Below are positions 1 to 10,681 of a stretch of 64,000 nt of DNA, piece after piece. Positions within the stretch are counted from its first letter, which is position 1; every line of letters starts with the position of its first letter. The position numbers and the translations under genes are program-made. The DNA is from Whitmania pigra (taxonomy: Eukaryota; Annelida; Clitellata; Hirudinida; Haemopidae), in NCBI GenBank assembly GCA_021613335.1, contig JAJTWR010000228.1:1502001-1566000 (forward strand). Direction: 5' to 3'. A model generated the notes under the pieces. That model was not told the DNA's origin and searched no databases. It was given only the letters and a program-made list of their open reading frames with translations.

Positions 1-784
1 TGACAATAGTATCCAGGATCTGAATTTTCCCAAAGCCCATATTACCGCATATGCCTCCCTCTCAATCGTGGACCATTTGGTTTGGGTTGCAGATAATTTT
101 GAACTCGCGAAGGCTACAGGAATCTCATCTCCCTTATCATTCCATTGGAAGAGACAACATCCTACGGACAAAGCACTCGCATCCGTAGTTAACCCGAATT
201 TTCGTTCAAAGTCGATTGTATTCAAAGAAGTTGCCTGACTTAACTCTTTTATGAGGTTATCTAATGCTGTTTGGTGGAGAGGCCCCCAATTGATTATATT
301 GAGCATATCCTTCTTGGTTAATTCAGCCAAAGGATATGATAGATGTGCACACTGAGGAAGGAAAGATTGGAAATAACTAAAGAAACCCAGGATTCTTTTT
401 ACTTCCTTTTTACTTTTAGACGGCTGAATATTTTGAACATAAGCAGTTTTAACAGGGTCTGGGGTAATCATCCCCGAACCAACGATGTGTCCTAAAAAGG
501 GAACTTTTGGTTGTGCGAATCGACACTTTTCTATTTTTAGTGTCAAACCCGATTTTTTGATAATACTAAAGAACTCACCCAAATGTAATTTGTGCTCCTC
601 CCAGTTTGACGAAAGAACTGCAAAAATCGTCAATAAACGCTTCCGTAAAAGCCTTAATCGGTTGGAGGATATTTGAAATGACTCTCATAAAAGTGTTTCC
701 CGCAGACTTAAGCCCAAAAGGCATTCTGCGAAATTCAAAGACCCCCTCTTCACATGAGAAGGCATTCAACCAAGATTTACATTT
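1..784 (-). pseudogene. Ty3-class reverse transcriptase (C-terminal part) and RNase H (partial)
   Basis: The minus-strand translation near 770-690 gives the FRRMPFGLKSAGNTF block of Ty3-type RT. A FIDD catalytic box follows at about 630. After a frameshift near 580-610 comes LGHIVGSGMITPD (about 500-460), then the RT-RNase H connection. From about 220 to the left edge comes an RNase H domain with the TTDAS motif and a following WSTIEREAYAV block. The conserved N-terminal half of RT, including the first catalytic Asp region, is missing at the junction with the L2-like fragment. The gene is cut by the window edge. Confidence 0.82.
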
Positions 785-785
785 A

Positions 786-1178
786 TTTATCCAATATTTT
801 ACGTGCTCGATGTAATCCCGAAGGGATGTAAAGGCACGTCGAACAAGAGCTCACAAATATGCAGTCTATGAAATAAAAATAAAATAAGATAAGAATAGAA
901 TAAAAGTGAGTGAACAGAATGGAATAAAATAAAATAATAAAGACAGGGACAAAAAACAAACTATAGATTAAAGAATTATTGATATGAGGTCACAAATAGA
1001 TGGGTTTTCAGTCCGGATTTGAAGGCTTCTGATGATTGAGCCAGACGAATGTTCAGAGGAAGCAGGTTCCAGATCACGGGAGCGGCGACACAGAAGGCCC
1101 GATCACCCTGCCTGACACTGCGAGACCGTGGAACGACCAGGGTCTTAGTCTCGGATGAGCGGAGTGATGCCCTGCCAG
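786..1178 (-). mobile_element. 5'-truncated non-LTR retrotransposon 3' end (L2/CR1-type)
   Basis: The minus-strand translation of about 1178-990 gives RSVRQGDRAFCVAAPVIW followed by a leucine-rich NIRLAQSSEAFKSGLKTHLF block. This is the conserved C-terminal tail of L2-type ORF2 proteins. An A-rich (TAAAA-like) stretch and a short 3' UTR follow. The fragment sits exactly between the integrase C-terminus and the surviving RT, so it interrupts the LTR element. I could not find a clear target-site duplication, and about 450 bp of RT are missing here, so the insertion may have come with a deletion. Confidence 0.65.
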
Positions 1179-1199
1179 ATGTTCCAGATGCTCCTTACT

Positions 1200-1505
1200 T
1201 ATCTTATTGCTAGGTTTTCCCGTTTTGATACTATCTGGATCGGTGGGAAAATCTATCGTTCTAAACTCATGATCTTTCTCACAAATAACTGAACAGCTAT
1301 TCTTTATGGCAGCTTCTATGCGCTCATGGTATTTTCTAATTCTATTAGCATGAACATGATGTTTAGCATTATTAATCTCTATGATATACGAATATGGAGA
1401 TTTAACCTTCACTATCACTCCGGGACCTTGCCATCTTCTTTTGAATTTGGCACACTAATCGTTGGTGTCATTATAATAACCCGATCCCCCACCCGAAAAG
1501 ATTTG
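1200..1505 (-). pseudogene. Integrase C-terminal module of the Ty3-class element
   Basis: The minus strand encodes a region with FRVGDRV (about 1490), then KRRWQGPGVIVKVKSPYSY, and a HVHANRIRKYHE tail. This is the usual GPY/F-type end of Ty3 integrases. It is separated from the integrase core (5440-6440) by the CR1 insertion, and a frameshift lies near 1445. After the module comes a linker ending ISKEHLEHL at about 1185, which looks like the spacer before an RT domain. That supports one polyprotein in which RT followed integrase. Confidence 0.75.
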
Positions 1506-1620
1506 TCAGTACTCCGGAGATTATATTTATTTTTTTTTTTATTTTATTTGAAAAAATCAGCACGGGCCAACGGCCCCTCGCCGAAACTGAAAACAAAACA
1601 AAAACCAGTGCACCAACCCC

Positions 1621-4409
1621 TCAATCTAAATTGTAAATTCTATTAACAAAAAAACCGTCCAAGTTTCTCTTAAACTCCTCCACATCCCTTGACATCACAA
1701 CCTCCTATGGCAAACTATTCCATTCCTTGACCACTCTGTTGCAAAAATAAAACTTTCTGCAATCTTTGTGGGCCAGTCTTGTCATCAGTTTTCTTTCATG
1801 TCCTCTGGTCTTGGAATATGTGCAGACAGAAAGGGAAGGACAAACTAAATCTCTCGTTCCACTTGTCAACAACTTAAACAACAAAATCAAATCAGCTCTT
1901 TTTCTTCTGTAACACAAACTTGGCAATTTCAGTTTCTCTAGTCTCGATTGGTAAGGAAGGTTCCTACAGGATTGTCTTAATCTTGTAGCTCTTCTTTGTA
2001 CACCTTCAATCGCATCAATCAATCCCTGTCTATAAGGGCTCCACACCTGTACTCCATACTCCAACTGAGACCTCACCAAAGACTTATACAAACCCACGAA
2101 AGCAAAATCCGACAGATATCTAAAATTTCTTGCTATGATACCCAACATCATATTTGCTTTCTTAACCCGTGAGAGAATGTGTTCTTTGAATTTTAAATCT
2201 GAATCTACTATAATTCCTAGGTCCGTGAACGAGTTGTAAACTGGAATTTCATATTTTGTTCCATCTAGGTCTGATAGCTGGTAGCTATTCAAGTGGTGTT
2301 CTCCCCCCTACATGCAGTGCACAACATTTGTTCATATTAACTTTCATTTGCCATCTGTTGAACCAATCAATTACGTTATCCACGTCCACCTGTAACTTGC
2401 TGCAGTCCTCCTCTTCGCTAATAACTATATATTTTTGTGTCGTCCGCAAACAAGAATAAGTTTTCACAAACTGTGTATATGTCGTTAATATATATGAGAA
2501 ACAGCAATGGACCAAGTACGCTGCCTTGAGGGACTCCGCTTGTCACAGGCAACGAGTCTGACAGCTCCCCACCGACCCTCACCTGGAAACTCCGGCCCGA
2601 CAAATAATTACCAATCCACACAACAACCATGTGGTGCACCCCATATCTCTCTAGCTTGAAGAGTAGCTTTTCATGCGAGATCTTATCGAAGGCTTTTTCC
2701 AAGTCCGTGTAAATTACATCAACTTCATCTCCGTCCTCCACCGCACTGGTAAGTGTATCCATAAATCTGAGCATTTGGAGAGTCGTAGAACGAGATGGTA
2801 AAAATCCAAACTGATTTTGAGCGAAAAGATCGTTTCTTGAAAAGTGAGCTATCAGATGGTCTTTAATGATTGATTCTAATATTTTGCTACAAACCGATGT
2901 CAACGACACAGGTCTATAGTTTGAAACTACACTTTTTATTCCTTTTTTGAACAGAGGAACCACATAGCTAGATCTCCAGTCTTCCACCACCACCCCTGAC
3001 TGAATGGAACAATCGAAGATGTGTTTCAAATAACACTTTATCGATTCCCGTGTCTCTTTTAAAATTCTTGGATGAATTCCATCTGGTCCCGCTGATTTAC
3101 TGCTGTTTAGATCTTTCAACTTCCTACACAGTACATTTATGTCGATCCGAACCTCCTCCATCTCGACTCCCGGAACTGTGGGATTGAAAACAGGTGTCAC
3201 TTCAGAACCTGAATCCGTAATATACACTGATGCAAAAAAGTCCGCAAAAGCCTGTGCCTTCTCCTTGCCTCCGATCAAATCAGTACCGTCCACTGAGATT
3301 GTACTGATTGCATCTTTACTTGTTTTCTTTTGTACATGATTCCAGAATAATTTTGGATTTGATTTGAATTTGATTGCTAATTGATTCTGGCTTTCTATAT
3401 TTAGCTTCACAGACAATTTTTTTACTCTTTTTCTAAGGTCTTTGAATTCGTTGATTCTGTTCGTGTCACCATACCTGAAGATCTGTCTCCAGCAATAGTG
3501 TTTCCTCGTTATTAATTCATGAAGCTCTGGTGTCATTTTGAATCTAAACTTTTTGCACAGTCTGTGGGGTATGTGTTTTTTTGTCAGCTCGTTTAAAGTA
3601 TTTTTAAAGGCTGTCCACTTTGATTCAAGAGTCAAAGAGGGTTCCAAAACATCCACCAGCTTGTTATCAAGTTCATTATTTAAACTGGTGTAATCTCCTA
3701 AATCATAGCAGGGCTTTCTTCTAGCTCTGGCGCTATCTTCAACATCACATATAACATTGAACGAAACAATAGAGTGGTCGCTACCTCCCAATGGTGCGAG
3801 GCAAACAACATTCTCTACTATATCATTTGATATCACCAAATCAAGGATATGTGCAATTTGTCCGAATCTAAATCTTGTTGGTTCCATGACGTGTTGAGTC
3901 AGAAATCTGTCATCCAAAAAATTCAAAAATCTATTTTCAATCTTTGTTGTAGAACCTGAACAACTTGTCATTAACCAATCAATATCTGGGAAATTAAAAT
4001 CTCCTATGAGCAAATGATCTCCTTCCAAACAAAAAAATTCCCCCAACAACTGCATTAATTTGTCGTTGTTGTCTGATGAACTATTTGGACTTCTGTAAAT
4101 CATCAGTACATTGAGAAATCCATGTGAAGTTACTATGACACATAATTTCTCCAGAAATTCACTCTCCAAAATAATTTCACTGATCAAAAGGCTTTCTTTG
4201 TGATACAACATTATCCCTCTGTACCCCTCTTTTTGAAAACCACATGACAAAATTTGCCTCCCATTTATCTGATATTCTGACAATAAGTGAATGGATTTTG
4301 AATGCTTGGGATTAGTCTCGTTTAGAAATATCAGATCAGTTTTAGCATGTAGCTCCACAAGATGTTGAAACTCTATAAATTTATTTGATAAGGAATCCAC
4401 ATTAGACAA
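1621..4409 (-). pseudogene. CR1 ORF2: AP-like endonuclease plus reverse transcriptase (frameshifted)
   Basis: Residues 1 to about 225 form an endonuclease/exonuclease/phosphatase domain with LLIGDFNFPDIDW and the GGSDHS catalytic motif. RT follows, with KSAGPDGIHP, YTDLEKAFDKISHEKL, the SGVPQGSVLGPLLF block and the FADD catalytic box at about 2440. Frame is lost near 2420-2500 and again near 2285. The C-terminal part (2292-1705) carries the CR1-style LEYGVQVWSPY and NRVVKEWNSLP tail. An in-frame TAG just after that tail precedes the last 30 or so residues, which end at 1621. The protein would nick target DNA and prime reverse transcription; this copy is inactive as read. Confidence 0.85.
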
Positions 4410-4447
4410 CCAAATTGTTAGATTTGATCTTCTCGAACTGTTCTTAC

Positions 4448-5266
4448 TTATAAATTTTGTCTCCTGTAGGAAACCACATGAAAGTCTCCTGGCTGACCCC
4501 TGACTCTAAAAACCCACTTGCTTACATCTTCTTTTTTGCTGATCTCCTCCTTCTTCTCCTTTAACAGTTTGGAGCACAGTTCTCTATCCTCCTTGGATAA
4601 ATCATTGTTTAGAATCACTCTTGAGAAGGTTTCACTCTTTCTCAATTTGAAGCTGTTTTCAAAGACTAAATTTTTATGACATAGGTTGCTAAACTTTAAT
4701 AAAACTGGTCTGGTTTTATTGGTCTCTTCATTTCTCCTTCCTAATCTCAGGAACTCCATATCTTCTTTAAAATCCCTGCCTGTTATTTCCAACAACAACT
4801 TCAGTACTTCATCTTTATCTGCATTTTTTGAATCCCTCTCAGGCAAGTTGTAGACCACAATATTGTTCTTTCTATTCAATCTATCATTAGAAGTCTCAAA
4901 TGATGATTTTGTTTCCTCAACTGATTTTTGAACAGACCCAACATCAGAAACAAGAAGTTCAACTTTATCTTTGAACAAGCTTGACCATTCCCTAGTTGCC
5001 TGCCTTGAATCCTTTGTAAATGAATCTAGTTTTGACTTAAAATCTGCTATTTCGTTTTTTTGCTGTTCAACAACAGCAAATCTTTCTTCGTTCCTTTTTA
5101 GGTTTTCTTTTATTTCTTTTATGTCGGATCTCAAAGATACGAGCACTTTCAAAAATCCCAGAGCTTCTTTATTTTCTTTTATACAACATTCACATAGTTT
5201 TAAACCGCACAAATCCTCTTCGCTTTTCTTGTCACTACAGCCATCTTTCTTCTTTGACAACGGCAT
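4448..5266 (-). CDS. CR1 ORF1 protein (coiled coil, RRM-like nucleic-acid chaperone type)
   Basis: The 272-residue frame is open from start to stop. The N-terminus has a Cys-rich patch (CGLKLCECC). A long charged region predicted as coiled coil covers about residues 35-130. After it comes NNIVVYNLPERDSKNADKDE with a following EFLRLGRR, the RRM-like core typical of ORF1 proteins in LINE elements. Such proteins bind element RNA in the ribonucleoprotein particle. It ends 38 bp before the ORF2 start. It is transposon coding sequence, not a host gene. Confidence 0.75.
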   Translation of the reverse strand: MPLSKKKDGCSDKKSEEDLCGLKLCECCIKENKEALGFLKVLVSLRSDIKEIKENLKRNEERFAVVEQQKNEIADFKSKLDSFTKDSRQATREWSSLFKDKVELLVSDVGSVQKSVEETKSSFETSNDRLNRKNNIVVYNLPERDSKNADKDEVLKLLLEITGRDFKEDMEFLRLGRRNEETNKTRPVLLKFSNLCHKNLVFENSFKLRKSETFSRVILNNDLSKEDRELCSKLLKEKKEEISKKEDVSKWVFRVRGQPGDFHVVSYRRQNL

Positions 5267-5439
5267 GTTGTCACAATCCGCAAAATCGATACTGTGATTA
5301 ATTTATATTAAGCTATTCGAGAAAAATTCGTGTTCTAGTGGAATAAAGCACGAAATTTAGAAGTTATCGGAGTCGTAACGCACTGATGGGCGAAAAAAAA
5401 AAATTTTTATGAACATAGTTCTATTGCTCTTGATCCCCG

Positions 5440-6440
5440 GCCACTTCAGCAAATCGTTTGACTAGTTCAAGATTTTCTCGGAGATTTTTTAGATATTTGG
5501 CCAGATTTTTACCTAAATGAAAAGGTAATTCGCGTTCGCCACTCCAGGAATCTAAGGATGGTGAGGGGTCCCCACAGTATGGTACCATATACTAGAGTGA
5601 AAGGAGAAATATGAGTGGTAGCCAAAGGTTTTTCACCACTCAGACTCCACAATACAAAAGGTAATAAGTTAAACCATTCCCTAGGATATTCATCGGCAAG
5701 TTTAAAGATCATTTTTTTAAAACTCTGATTACATCTCTCAACCACTCCAGATGCTTCTGGGTGCCATGGAGTATTGAAACGAGGGCTACATCCCAGACTT
5801 TATAAAAGTTGTATAGTCAATTGATTTTTAAAATTAGTTCGGCAATCGGAACTGATTATCCGGGGTGTTGAGAAAGTCATAAAGATTTGAATCAGAATGT
5901 CACATACATATTTGGCATCCATTTTCTTTAAAGGAATATGCCATCGGCCACCTTGAAAAAAGATCTACAACCACTAAAGCATAATTGCATTTATGGGGAT
6001 TAACTACTTCGTCCCCACCCGAAATCAAAGGACCAATACAATTTATAACCAAATGGTTAAAAGGTAATTCGTCTCCCCTAGGAATAGGGATTATGGGAAC
6101 GCGATCCTTGGTTCGTACAGGTGCCCGCAGTTGGCACACCGAACACGATTCACAATACTCTTGAACTATCCTGTCCATGTCGGGGAACCAAAAACTAAGG
6201 CGAATACGTTGTTTCGTGCTTTTGCTGGCCATATGCCCAGAATATGGTGCATCATGTCCCATCTCGAGGACAGCGTGGACGCAACTTTTAGGTAAACATA
6301 ACTGTTTAATTGGATGGCCCCAAAGGGTCTCCTTATGAAATAAGAGCCCATTATTAATATAAAAATGTTTGCGCCGTTCCTTACCAAATGACCAAAAAAG
6401 CATGAGAGAGGGACATTCGCGCTGTTCTTAAGCAAATTTG
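5440..6440 (-). pseudogene. Integrase zinc finger and catalytic core of the Ty3-class element
   Basis: The HHCC finger is read from MGHDAPYSGH to CESCSVCQ (about 6270-6130). The core begins at about 6060 with VINCIGPL, where the first acidic residue expected in this block (an Asp) is Asn. VVVDLFSRWP follows. Frame is lost near 5900. The second acidic block (SSDCRTNF, about 5840) is in another frame, and the glutamate block VERCNQSFKK lies at about 5740. The region before the zinc finger is joined to the upstream ORF through an in-frame TAA near 6430. The frame then breaks at the CR1 insertion near 5400. Confidence 0.78.
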
Positions 6441-7271
6441 ATATTGTCCTCAGTTTCATCGGGTGCTATTTGTTCATCTGATCGTACAGAACTCGCATTG
6501 GTTTGTAGCTCGCATTTATCGTCATCCACTTCATCGGAAGAGTCACTCCCTGAAGGAATGGAATGATCCCTACAGTCTTCAAGTGAGATAGGATTATTCT
6601 CAAAAGTCTTCAAAGAATCTAGCTTCTCGTCAATCATAGAAGTCCCTTGTTCCTGATAACCAAAAAATTCTCCCCCCTTTCCAATATAATCATGAACCCC
6701 CGGGGAAAGAACAACATCTCTATATGGACTATGATTAATACTTATATTAGGTGAGTCGTAGTTGATTATATCGCACTTGGAAACAAACTCTAACAGTCTG
6801 GCCACCTTAGGCGTTTGTAATGATTCGTTCATTTAAATCGGGAACTAGTGCAAACCAAACTTTTACTTTTGGTGCTACGCTAACATTATTATGGTCTATT
6901 CTTGCCGGACGAATAGATAATCTAATATAACCAACTGTTTCTGGTTTTCCCTTGAGACCAGATAGCCAAATCATTTTGCTAGGTACCTTATATAACGAAT
7001 GTATAAAATCTTCCCTAATACAACATATTTCTGCCCCACTATCAATCAATGCTGACATCAGGGGTATATCTTTATATGTTCTAACATAAAATTCTTCAGC
7101 ACAAATCCCTCCCTCACTATCATTATCCCTATCAATATCGGAGGACACTAATTCCTCACCACGCCCAACACCAAAATACAGATCCGAACCAATAAAAGAA
7201 GTGTTGGTAGGATCATATCTACAACAGTTAATATTAATGTTTTTGCCTGTGGGCTGACATAAGTTGTTCAT
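6428..7271 (-). pseudogene. Retroelement aspartic protease and linker region
   Basis: The 7271-6807 frame carries LMSALIDSGAEICCI, the catalytic DSGA motif of retroelement proteases, followed by a beta-rich domain. At about 6830 the frame shifts into a second open stretch (6832-6428) rich in acidic and serine residues. I recognise no enzyme in that stretch; it leads directly to the integrase segment. No RT motif lies between protease and integrase, which is the basis for the unusual domain order. Confidence 0.72.
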
Positions 7272-8372
7272 GGTGCAATCCTTGATGGAATGTCCCTTTC
7301 GATGACATCTAAAACAAAGGCTTTCTTATTTCTTAAATATTCTTAGATACAAAAAATTTCTTATCATTCTCGATCATCATATTACTGTCTTGTTGTTTGC
7401 CAATAACCATAGGGGAAAGTCCCCTGTTTTCCATGAAAGAATTAGAATTACCTGGAATAGTATTCTGATTGTAATAGCATGGTGGTTTAAAACCAGTTTC
7501 ATGCATAATCATGTAGGTATCCAACATATGTGCGAGCGATCGATGATCTAACCATTCGTCTTGCTCATGACTTAAAACAAAATCGAGGCAACGGACCGGC
7601 AATAATTCTTTTAATTTATCCGCACAAATTAGACTCATTTAACTTATGAAAATCTTCATAAATGTTTCTGCTTTCTACATAGTAAGATAAAGAAGAATAC
7701 AAATCGGAAGCAATTTGAGAAAAAGTTTCTCCTGGGTGGTGCCTCTGATTAATAAAGCGATCTCGTAAAAGGAGGGGGCTTACTTTGAACTCCCTCAAAA
7801 GAATTTTCTTTAATTCCTGATAATTCTCCAGATGTTCCAAACCCATTCGATTTAATATGGATCTAGCCTTAGGATTAAGATATGCCTGAAGTACTTTGGG
7901 TTTAATATCCTCTTCAATTTGCAACGATTCAAATTGTTTTTCCAGATACTGGAAATAACCTGGCATCATAGCTGGATCTTGGGGTAATTCCCCGACGATA
8001 TCTCTTAATGCATCTTTACATCGTGTAGAATGTACAAGTATCGGTTCTATATCTCTACGTTGATTGCATTCCATTTCGCTTCTCTGTAATTCAATCTTCA
8101 TCAATTCTAGTTTATGAGTTTCCTCCCTGGCTTGACGCGCTTCCTCTAGCTTTCTAACATTAATTCCTATTCGTGCACATCTAACTGACGTTTCTGAATT
8201 TCGATCGTGGCTTCTAGGTTCATTCCATGACGCAGTGTCTCATCTATAGAGGCTATTCTATGTAGGCGAGGGGTGTATCGGATGTCGTACTAAATTCATA
8301 TAATAATGTATCGGTTGGCGACCGTTTTGCTAAATTTTCCGATTCCCTTCGATCAAAATTTTCATGAGACAT
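7272..8372 (-). pseudogene. Retroelement gag with CCHC zinc knuckle
   Basis: The start codon reads at 8372-8370, two bases from the hAT target duplication. An N-terminal segment is frameshifted near 8270. The 8104-7616 stretch (YFQYLEKQFESLQI, KARSILNRMGLEHLENYQEL, FINQRHHPGETFSQIASDLY) resembles capsid-like gag proteins of Ty3-class elements. After another frameshift near 7630 the domain continues to 7333. A zinc knuckle CFRCHRKGHSIKDC (CX2CX4HX4C) lies at about 7320-7277, just before the protease frame. Confidence 0.72.
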
Positions 8373-8381
8373 CGTCTAAAC

Positions 8382-9734
8382 CGGGGTACTCAAACTGTGG
8401 ACCGCTGTCCACAATCCGGACTGCCGATAGCTTGTAAGTGGACCTCTAATTATTTCCAAAAAAATAAATTTAAAAAGTTTAAAAATTTAAATTTTTTAGA
8501 AATATACAATTTTGTTAACTTGTTTCATAGAAAGTAATGATGAAATGATAATAGTGGCTTTTCTGGTTGACATCACTAAATATTTGAATGAATTAAATCT
8601 GATATTGCAAGGCAGGAAGCATTTGATTATTGATGTTCAAAGCAAATGTTTGTCATTCCAACGTAAACTAGATTTGTTTATTCAAGACTTGGCAAGTGGC
8701 AAACTGTTGCACTTTCCAGTAACAAAAAGTTTTATTTCAGAACAGCAAATAGCAACATTTCTTCCAATGTTCAAGAATTTCACACAAAAACTTCATGATA
8801 ATTTTGCTAATAGCTTCGAAGATTTCAAAAAATTGAGTAATGTTTATCTATTTCTAAGAAACCCATTTTCAGTTCATCCAAATGGTCCATGGACAATGGA
8901 AGCTGAAAATTCATTAGGCATTAACAGAGCATCACTTCAGCGGGTAACTGTTGATATGCAGGGCGATGATGCCCTAAAAATGAAATTTGAAGAAGTTACT
9001 ATTGCTGAATTCTGGTCTAAGTTTGTAATTGAGGGTCAATACCGTTGCTCCAAGAAATTGGCTTTATCAGTTCTGACAATATTTGGATCAACTTACACCT
9101 GTGAATCATCATTTTCAACTATGAACATTATCAAGTCTAAAAATCGAAGTCAATTAACTGATGTACATCTTGAAAATTGTTTGAGAATTGCAATTACTAG
9201 CTATTCTCCAAATATCAAAGAAGTCATGAAGGACAAGCAGTTCCATGCATCACACTCAATAAAAAGTCTGACTTAACACTTGTAGATTGTTCATCTATTA
9301 GAATTAAATTTAACTTTTAACACAGCATTTTAATATTAATTCATTACTTTTTATTAAACATAACTAAAATACAATAAAATTTTAAAATATTATCAACTAG
9401 TCAACAATAATAACAAATCTTAAGATTAAAAATCTAACAAATCTTATGATAAAAAATAAAATTTCGCTTCTCTGTAATTCAACTTATATACTGTTCATTA
9501 AAAGAAACAAAATATGGAAAGTGTCTTTCCAAAATGGAGACAAAATCCAAAAACACGGGCTTGCAGGTGGTCAAAAGCAGGCTTGATTTTTTACAAACTC
9601 TTCCAAATGCTTACGACGCTTCCCCAGACCCCCTGATCAGTGCTCGCATGACTTTGACCCTTGTGGACCTCCACCTATCTGAAAATAAGCAAAAACCAAA
9701 AAGGACCCAAGCAAAAAAAGTTGGAGTACCCCTG
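8382..9734 (+). mobile_element. hAT DNA transposon, internally deleted, with intact ends
   Basis: The left end reads CGGGGTACTCAAACT and the right end, inverted, reads CAGGGGTACTCCAACT, which are imperfect terminal inverted repeats. Both are flanked by the identical 8-bp duplication GTCTAAAC (8374-8381 and 9735-9742), the length expected for hAT. The element is 1353 bp and carries only the C-terminal half of a transposase, so it is a non-autonomous or decayed copy. It landed immediately upstream of the gag start codon of the Ty3-class element. Confidence 0.9.
8512..9276 (+). pseudogene. hAT transposase C-terminal fragment (dimerisation domain)
   Basis: The 254-residue frame has LNLILQGRKHLIIDV and FQRKLDLFIQDL, followed by LTIFGSTYTCESSFSTMN and a LTDVHLENCLRIA tail. 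The last part is the hAT C-terminal dimerisation region. It resembles the transposases from which EPM2AIP1, FAM200 and SCAND3-like genes derive. The N-terminal BED finger and the first catalytic residues are absent, so it is a fragment. It sits inside the element bounded by the 8382/9734 inverted repeats. Confidence 0.8.
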
Positions 9735-9930
9735 GTCTAAACGACCTATCTATTATTAATCTATATGTCGCAAGAAGTCCTATAGAGAAATTATATCGGG
9801 CACACTGACGCTCAGCTACCAGCTATCGTCAACCAAATGTCTCACCTTTAGTGACCTTGACACTGCTGAATACAGTGAGGATGCTCCCAGTCGATGTGAT
9901 CACTTCTGGTGATGATTTCCTCGATCTCCT

Positions 9931-10065
9931 AGTCGATGCCCTTGACTCTGGATGACCTCCAATCGATGCAGTTGCTTCCCTTGTCGATCTTCTCGCTCCT
10001 TAGTCGATGCCCTTGACTTCAGATGACCTCCAATTGATGCAGTTGCTTCCGCCGATGATCTTCAC
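9931..10065 (-). repeat. 71-bp direct duplication in the LTR element leader
   Basis: AGTCGATGCCCTTGACT begins at 9931 and again at 10002, followed by GATGACCTCCAATCGATGCA in the first copy and a close variant in the second. The duplication lies in the untranslated leader between the primer site and gag (9743-10109). I see no coding capacity in the rest of that leader. Confidence 0.75.
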
Positions 10066-10088
10066 TGAATGCACTGATTATTCTTCGA

Positions 10089-10105
10089 TCCCACCGCTGC
10101 CACCA
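10089..10105 (-). other. Primer binding site, tRNA-Leu type
   Basis: On the plus strand the 17 bases TCCCACCGCTGCCACCA match the 3' end of an animal tRNA-Leu acceptor stem plus CCA. On the element strand this is TGGTGGCAGCGGTGGGA, four bases inside the end of the LTR. It is where minus-strand DNA synthesis would start. Confidence 0.75.
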
Positions 10106-10109
10106 AAAG

Positions 10110-10621
10110 TGTCACGACCACTGCTCTTGGGACCGTAATACCTCTACCACCAATAATTCTGAAATAACTGATAGAAACTGCAAACCAAGCTTTATTAATG
10201 CTTTTCACCACATCAACTACAGCTCCCTTTCCCGCTATTCGGTCCAATATTTATACTGTTTGTGTTCCATTAATTATTTAAATATATTCATCGACGCCAA
10301 CTCGATACAGAAGCACACAAATAGCGACCAATTGCAATTTACGGAAATAGGTTAATGATAATAACCATCAATGTCTCCACAAAAGTCCACCAATTATAAT
10401 TCGCGAAATTAGGTTCAAATGCATATCTCATAATGGATCAACTAATCGCCTCGAAATTATTAATAGTTCGATTAAATAAATTTCCAAATAATAATTAAAC
10501 GATAACATATTTCTCACAAATAGCCAAAATTTAATAGAATATATCCCGCAAGTCACAAACGTTACAATTGAAAATGGGGATAGGAAACTTGTCCGACGGT
10601 CTCCTAGACCCAGTCGTGACA
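10110..10621 (-). repeat. 5' LTR of the Ty3-class element
   Basis: The LTR is bounded by the 9-bp inverted termini TGTCACGAC and GTCGTGACA, i.e. TG...CA ends, and is 512 bp long. On the element strand a TATAAATA box lies at 10255-10248 and an AATAAA signal at 10196-10191, giving a plausible U3-R-U5 layout. The partner LTR lies beyond the left edge, so LTR-LTR divergence cannot be measured here. Confidence 0.8.
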
Positions 10622-10681
10622 ATATATATTACATAGCTTATACCAACTATTAATAGTTACAAGTGCGATAACCATCGACAG

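Larger units (their letters stand above)
1520..5394 (-). mobile_element. Near-full-length CR1-clade non-LTR retrotransposon
   Basis: The element has an ORF1 with coiled coil, an ORF2 with endonuclease and RT, a short 3' UTR and an A-rich tail (about 1520-1555 on the plus strand). It is inserted inside the integrase gene of the Ty3-class element: the residues on either side of the insertion continue each other. It has few lesions (one or two frameshifts and one stop near the ORF2 end), so it is younger than its host element. The exact ends are blurred by A/T runs on both sides, and no unambiguous target-site duplication could be read. Confidence 0.85.
1..10621 (-). mobile_element. Degraded Ty3/Gypsy-class LTR retrotransposon with copia-like pol order (Gmr1-like), 3' end off window
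   Basis: Read on the minus strand the parts are 5' LTR (10110-10621), a tRNA-Leu-type primer site, leader, gag with zinc knuckle, aspartic protease (DSGA motif), HHCC-type integrase with a C-terminal GPY/F-like module, then reverse transcriptase and RNase H running off the left edge. RT/RH lies after integrase, not between protease and integrase. Only about 700 bp separate the protease motif from the integrase zinc finger, too little for RT-RH. That order is known from Gmr1-like Ty3/Gypsy elements; assignment to the group rests on order alone. The element is dead: there are frameshifts in gag, pol and RT, an in-frame stop before integrase, three foreign insertions, and loss of the N-terminal half of RT. 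It lies antisense to PPIP5K, upstream of the first PPIP5K exon seen here. Confidence 0.8.

Noticed and set aside
8512..9276. Domesticated host gene of EPM2AIP1/FAM200 type
   Set aside because: It is bounded by hAT inverted repeats and an exact 8-bp target duplication, so it is transposon sequence.
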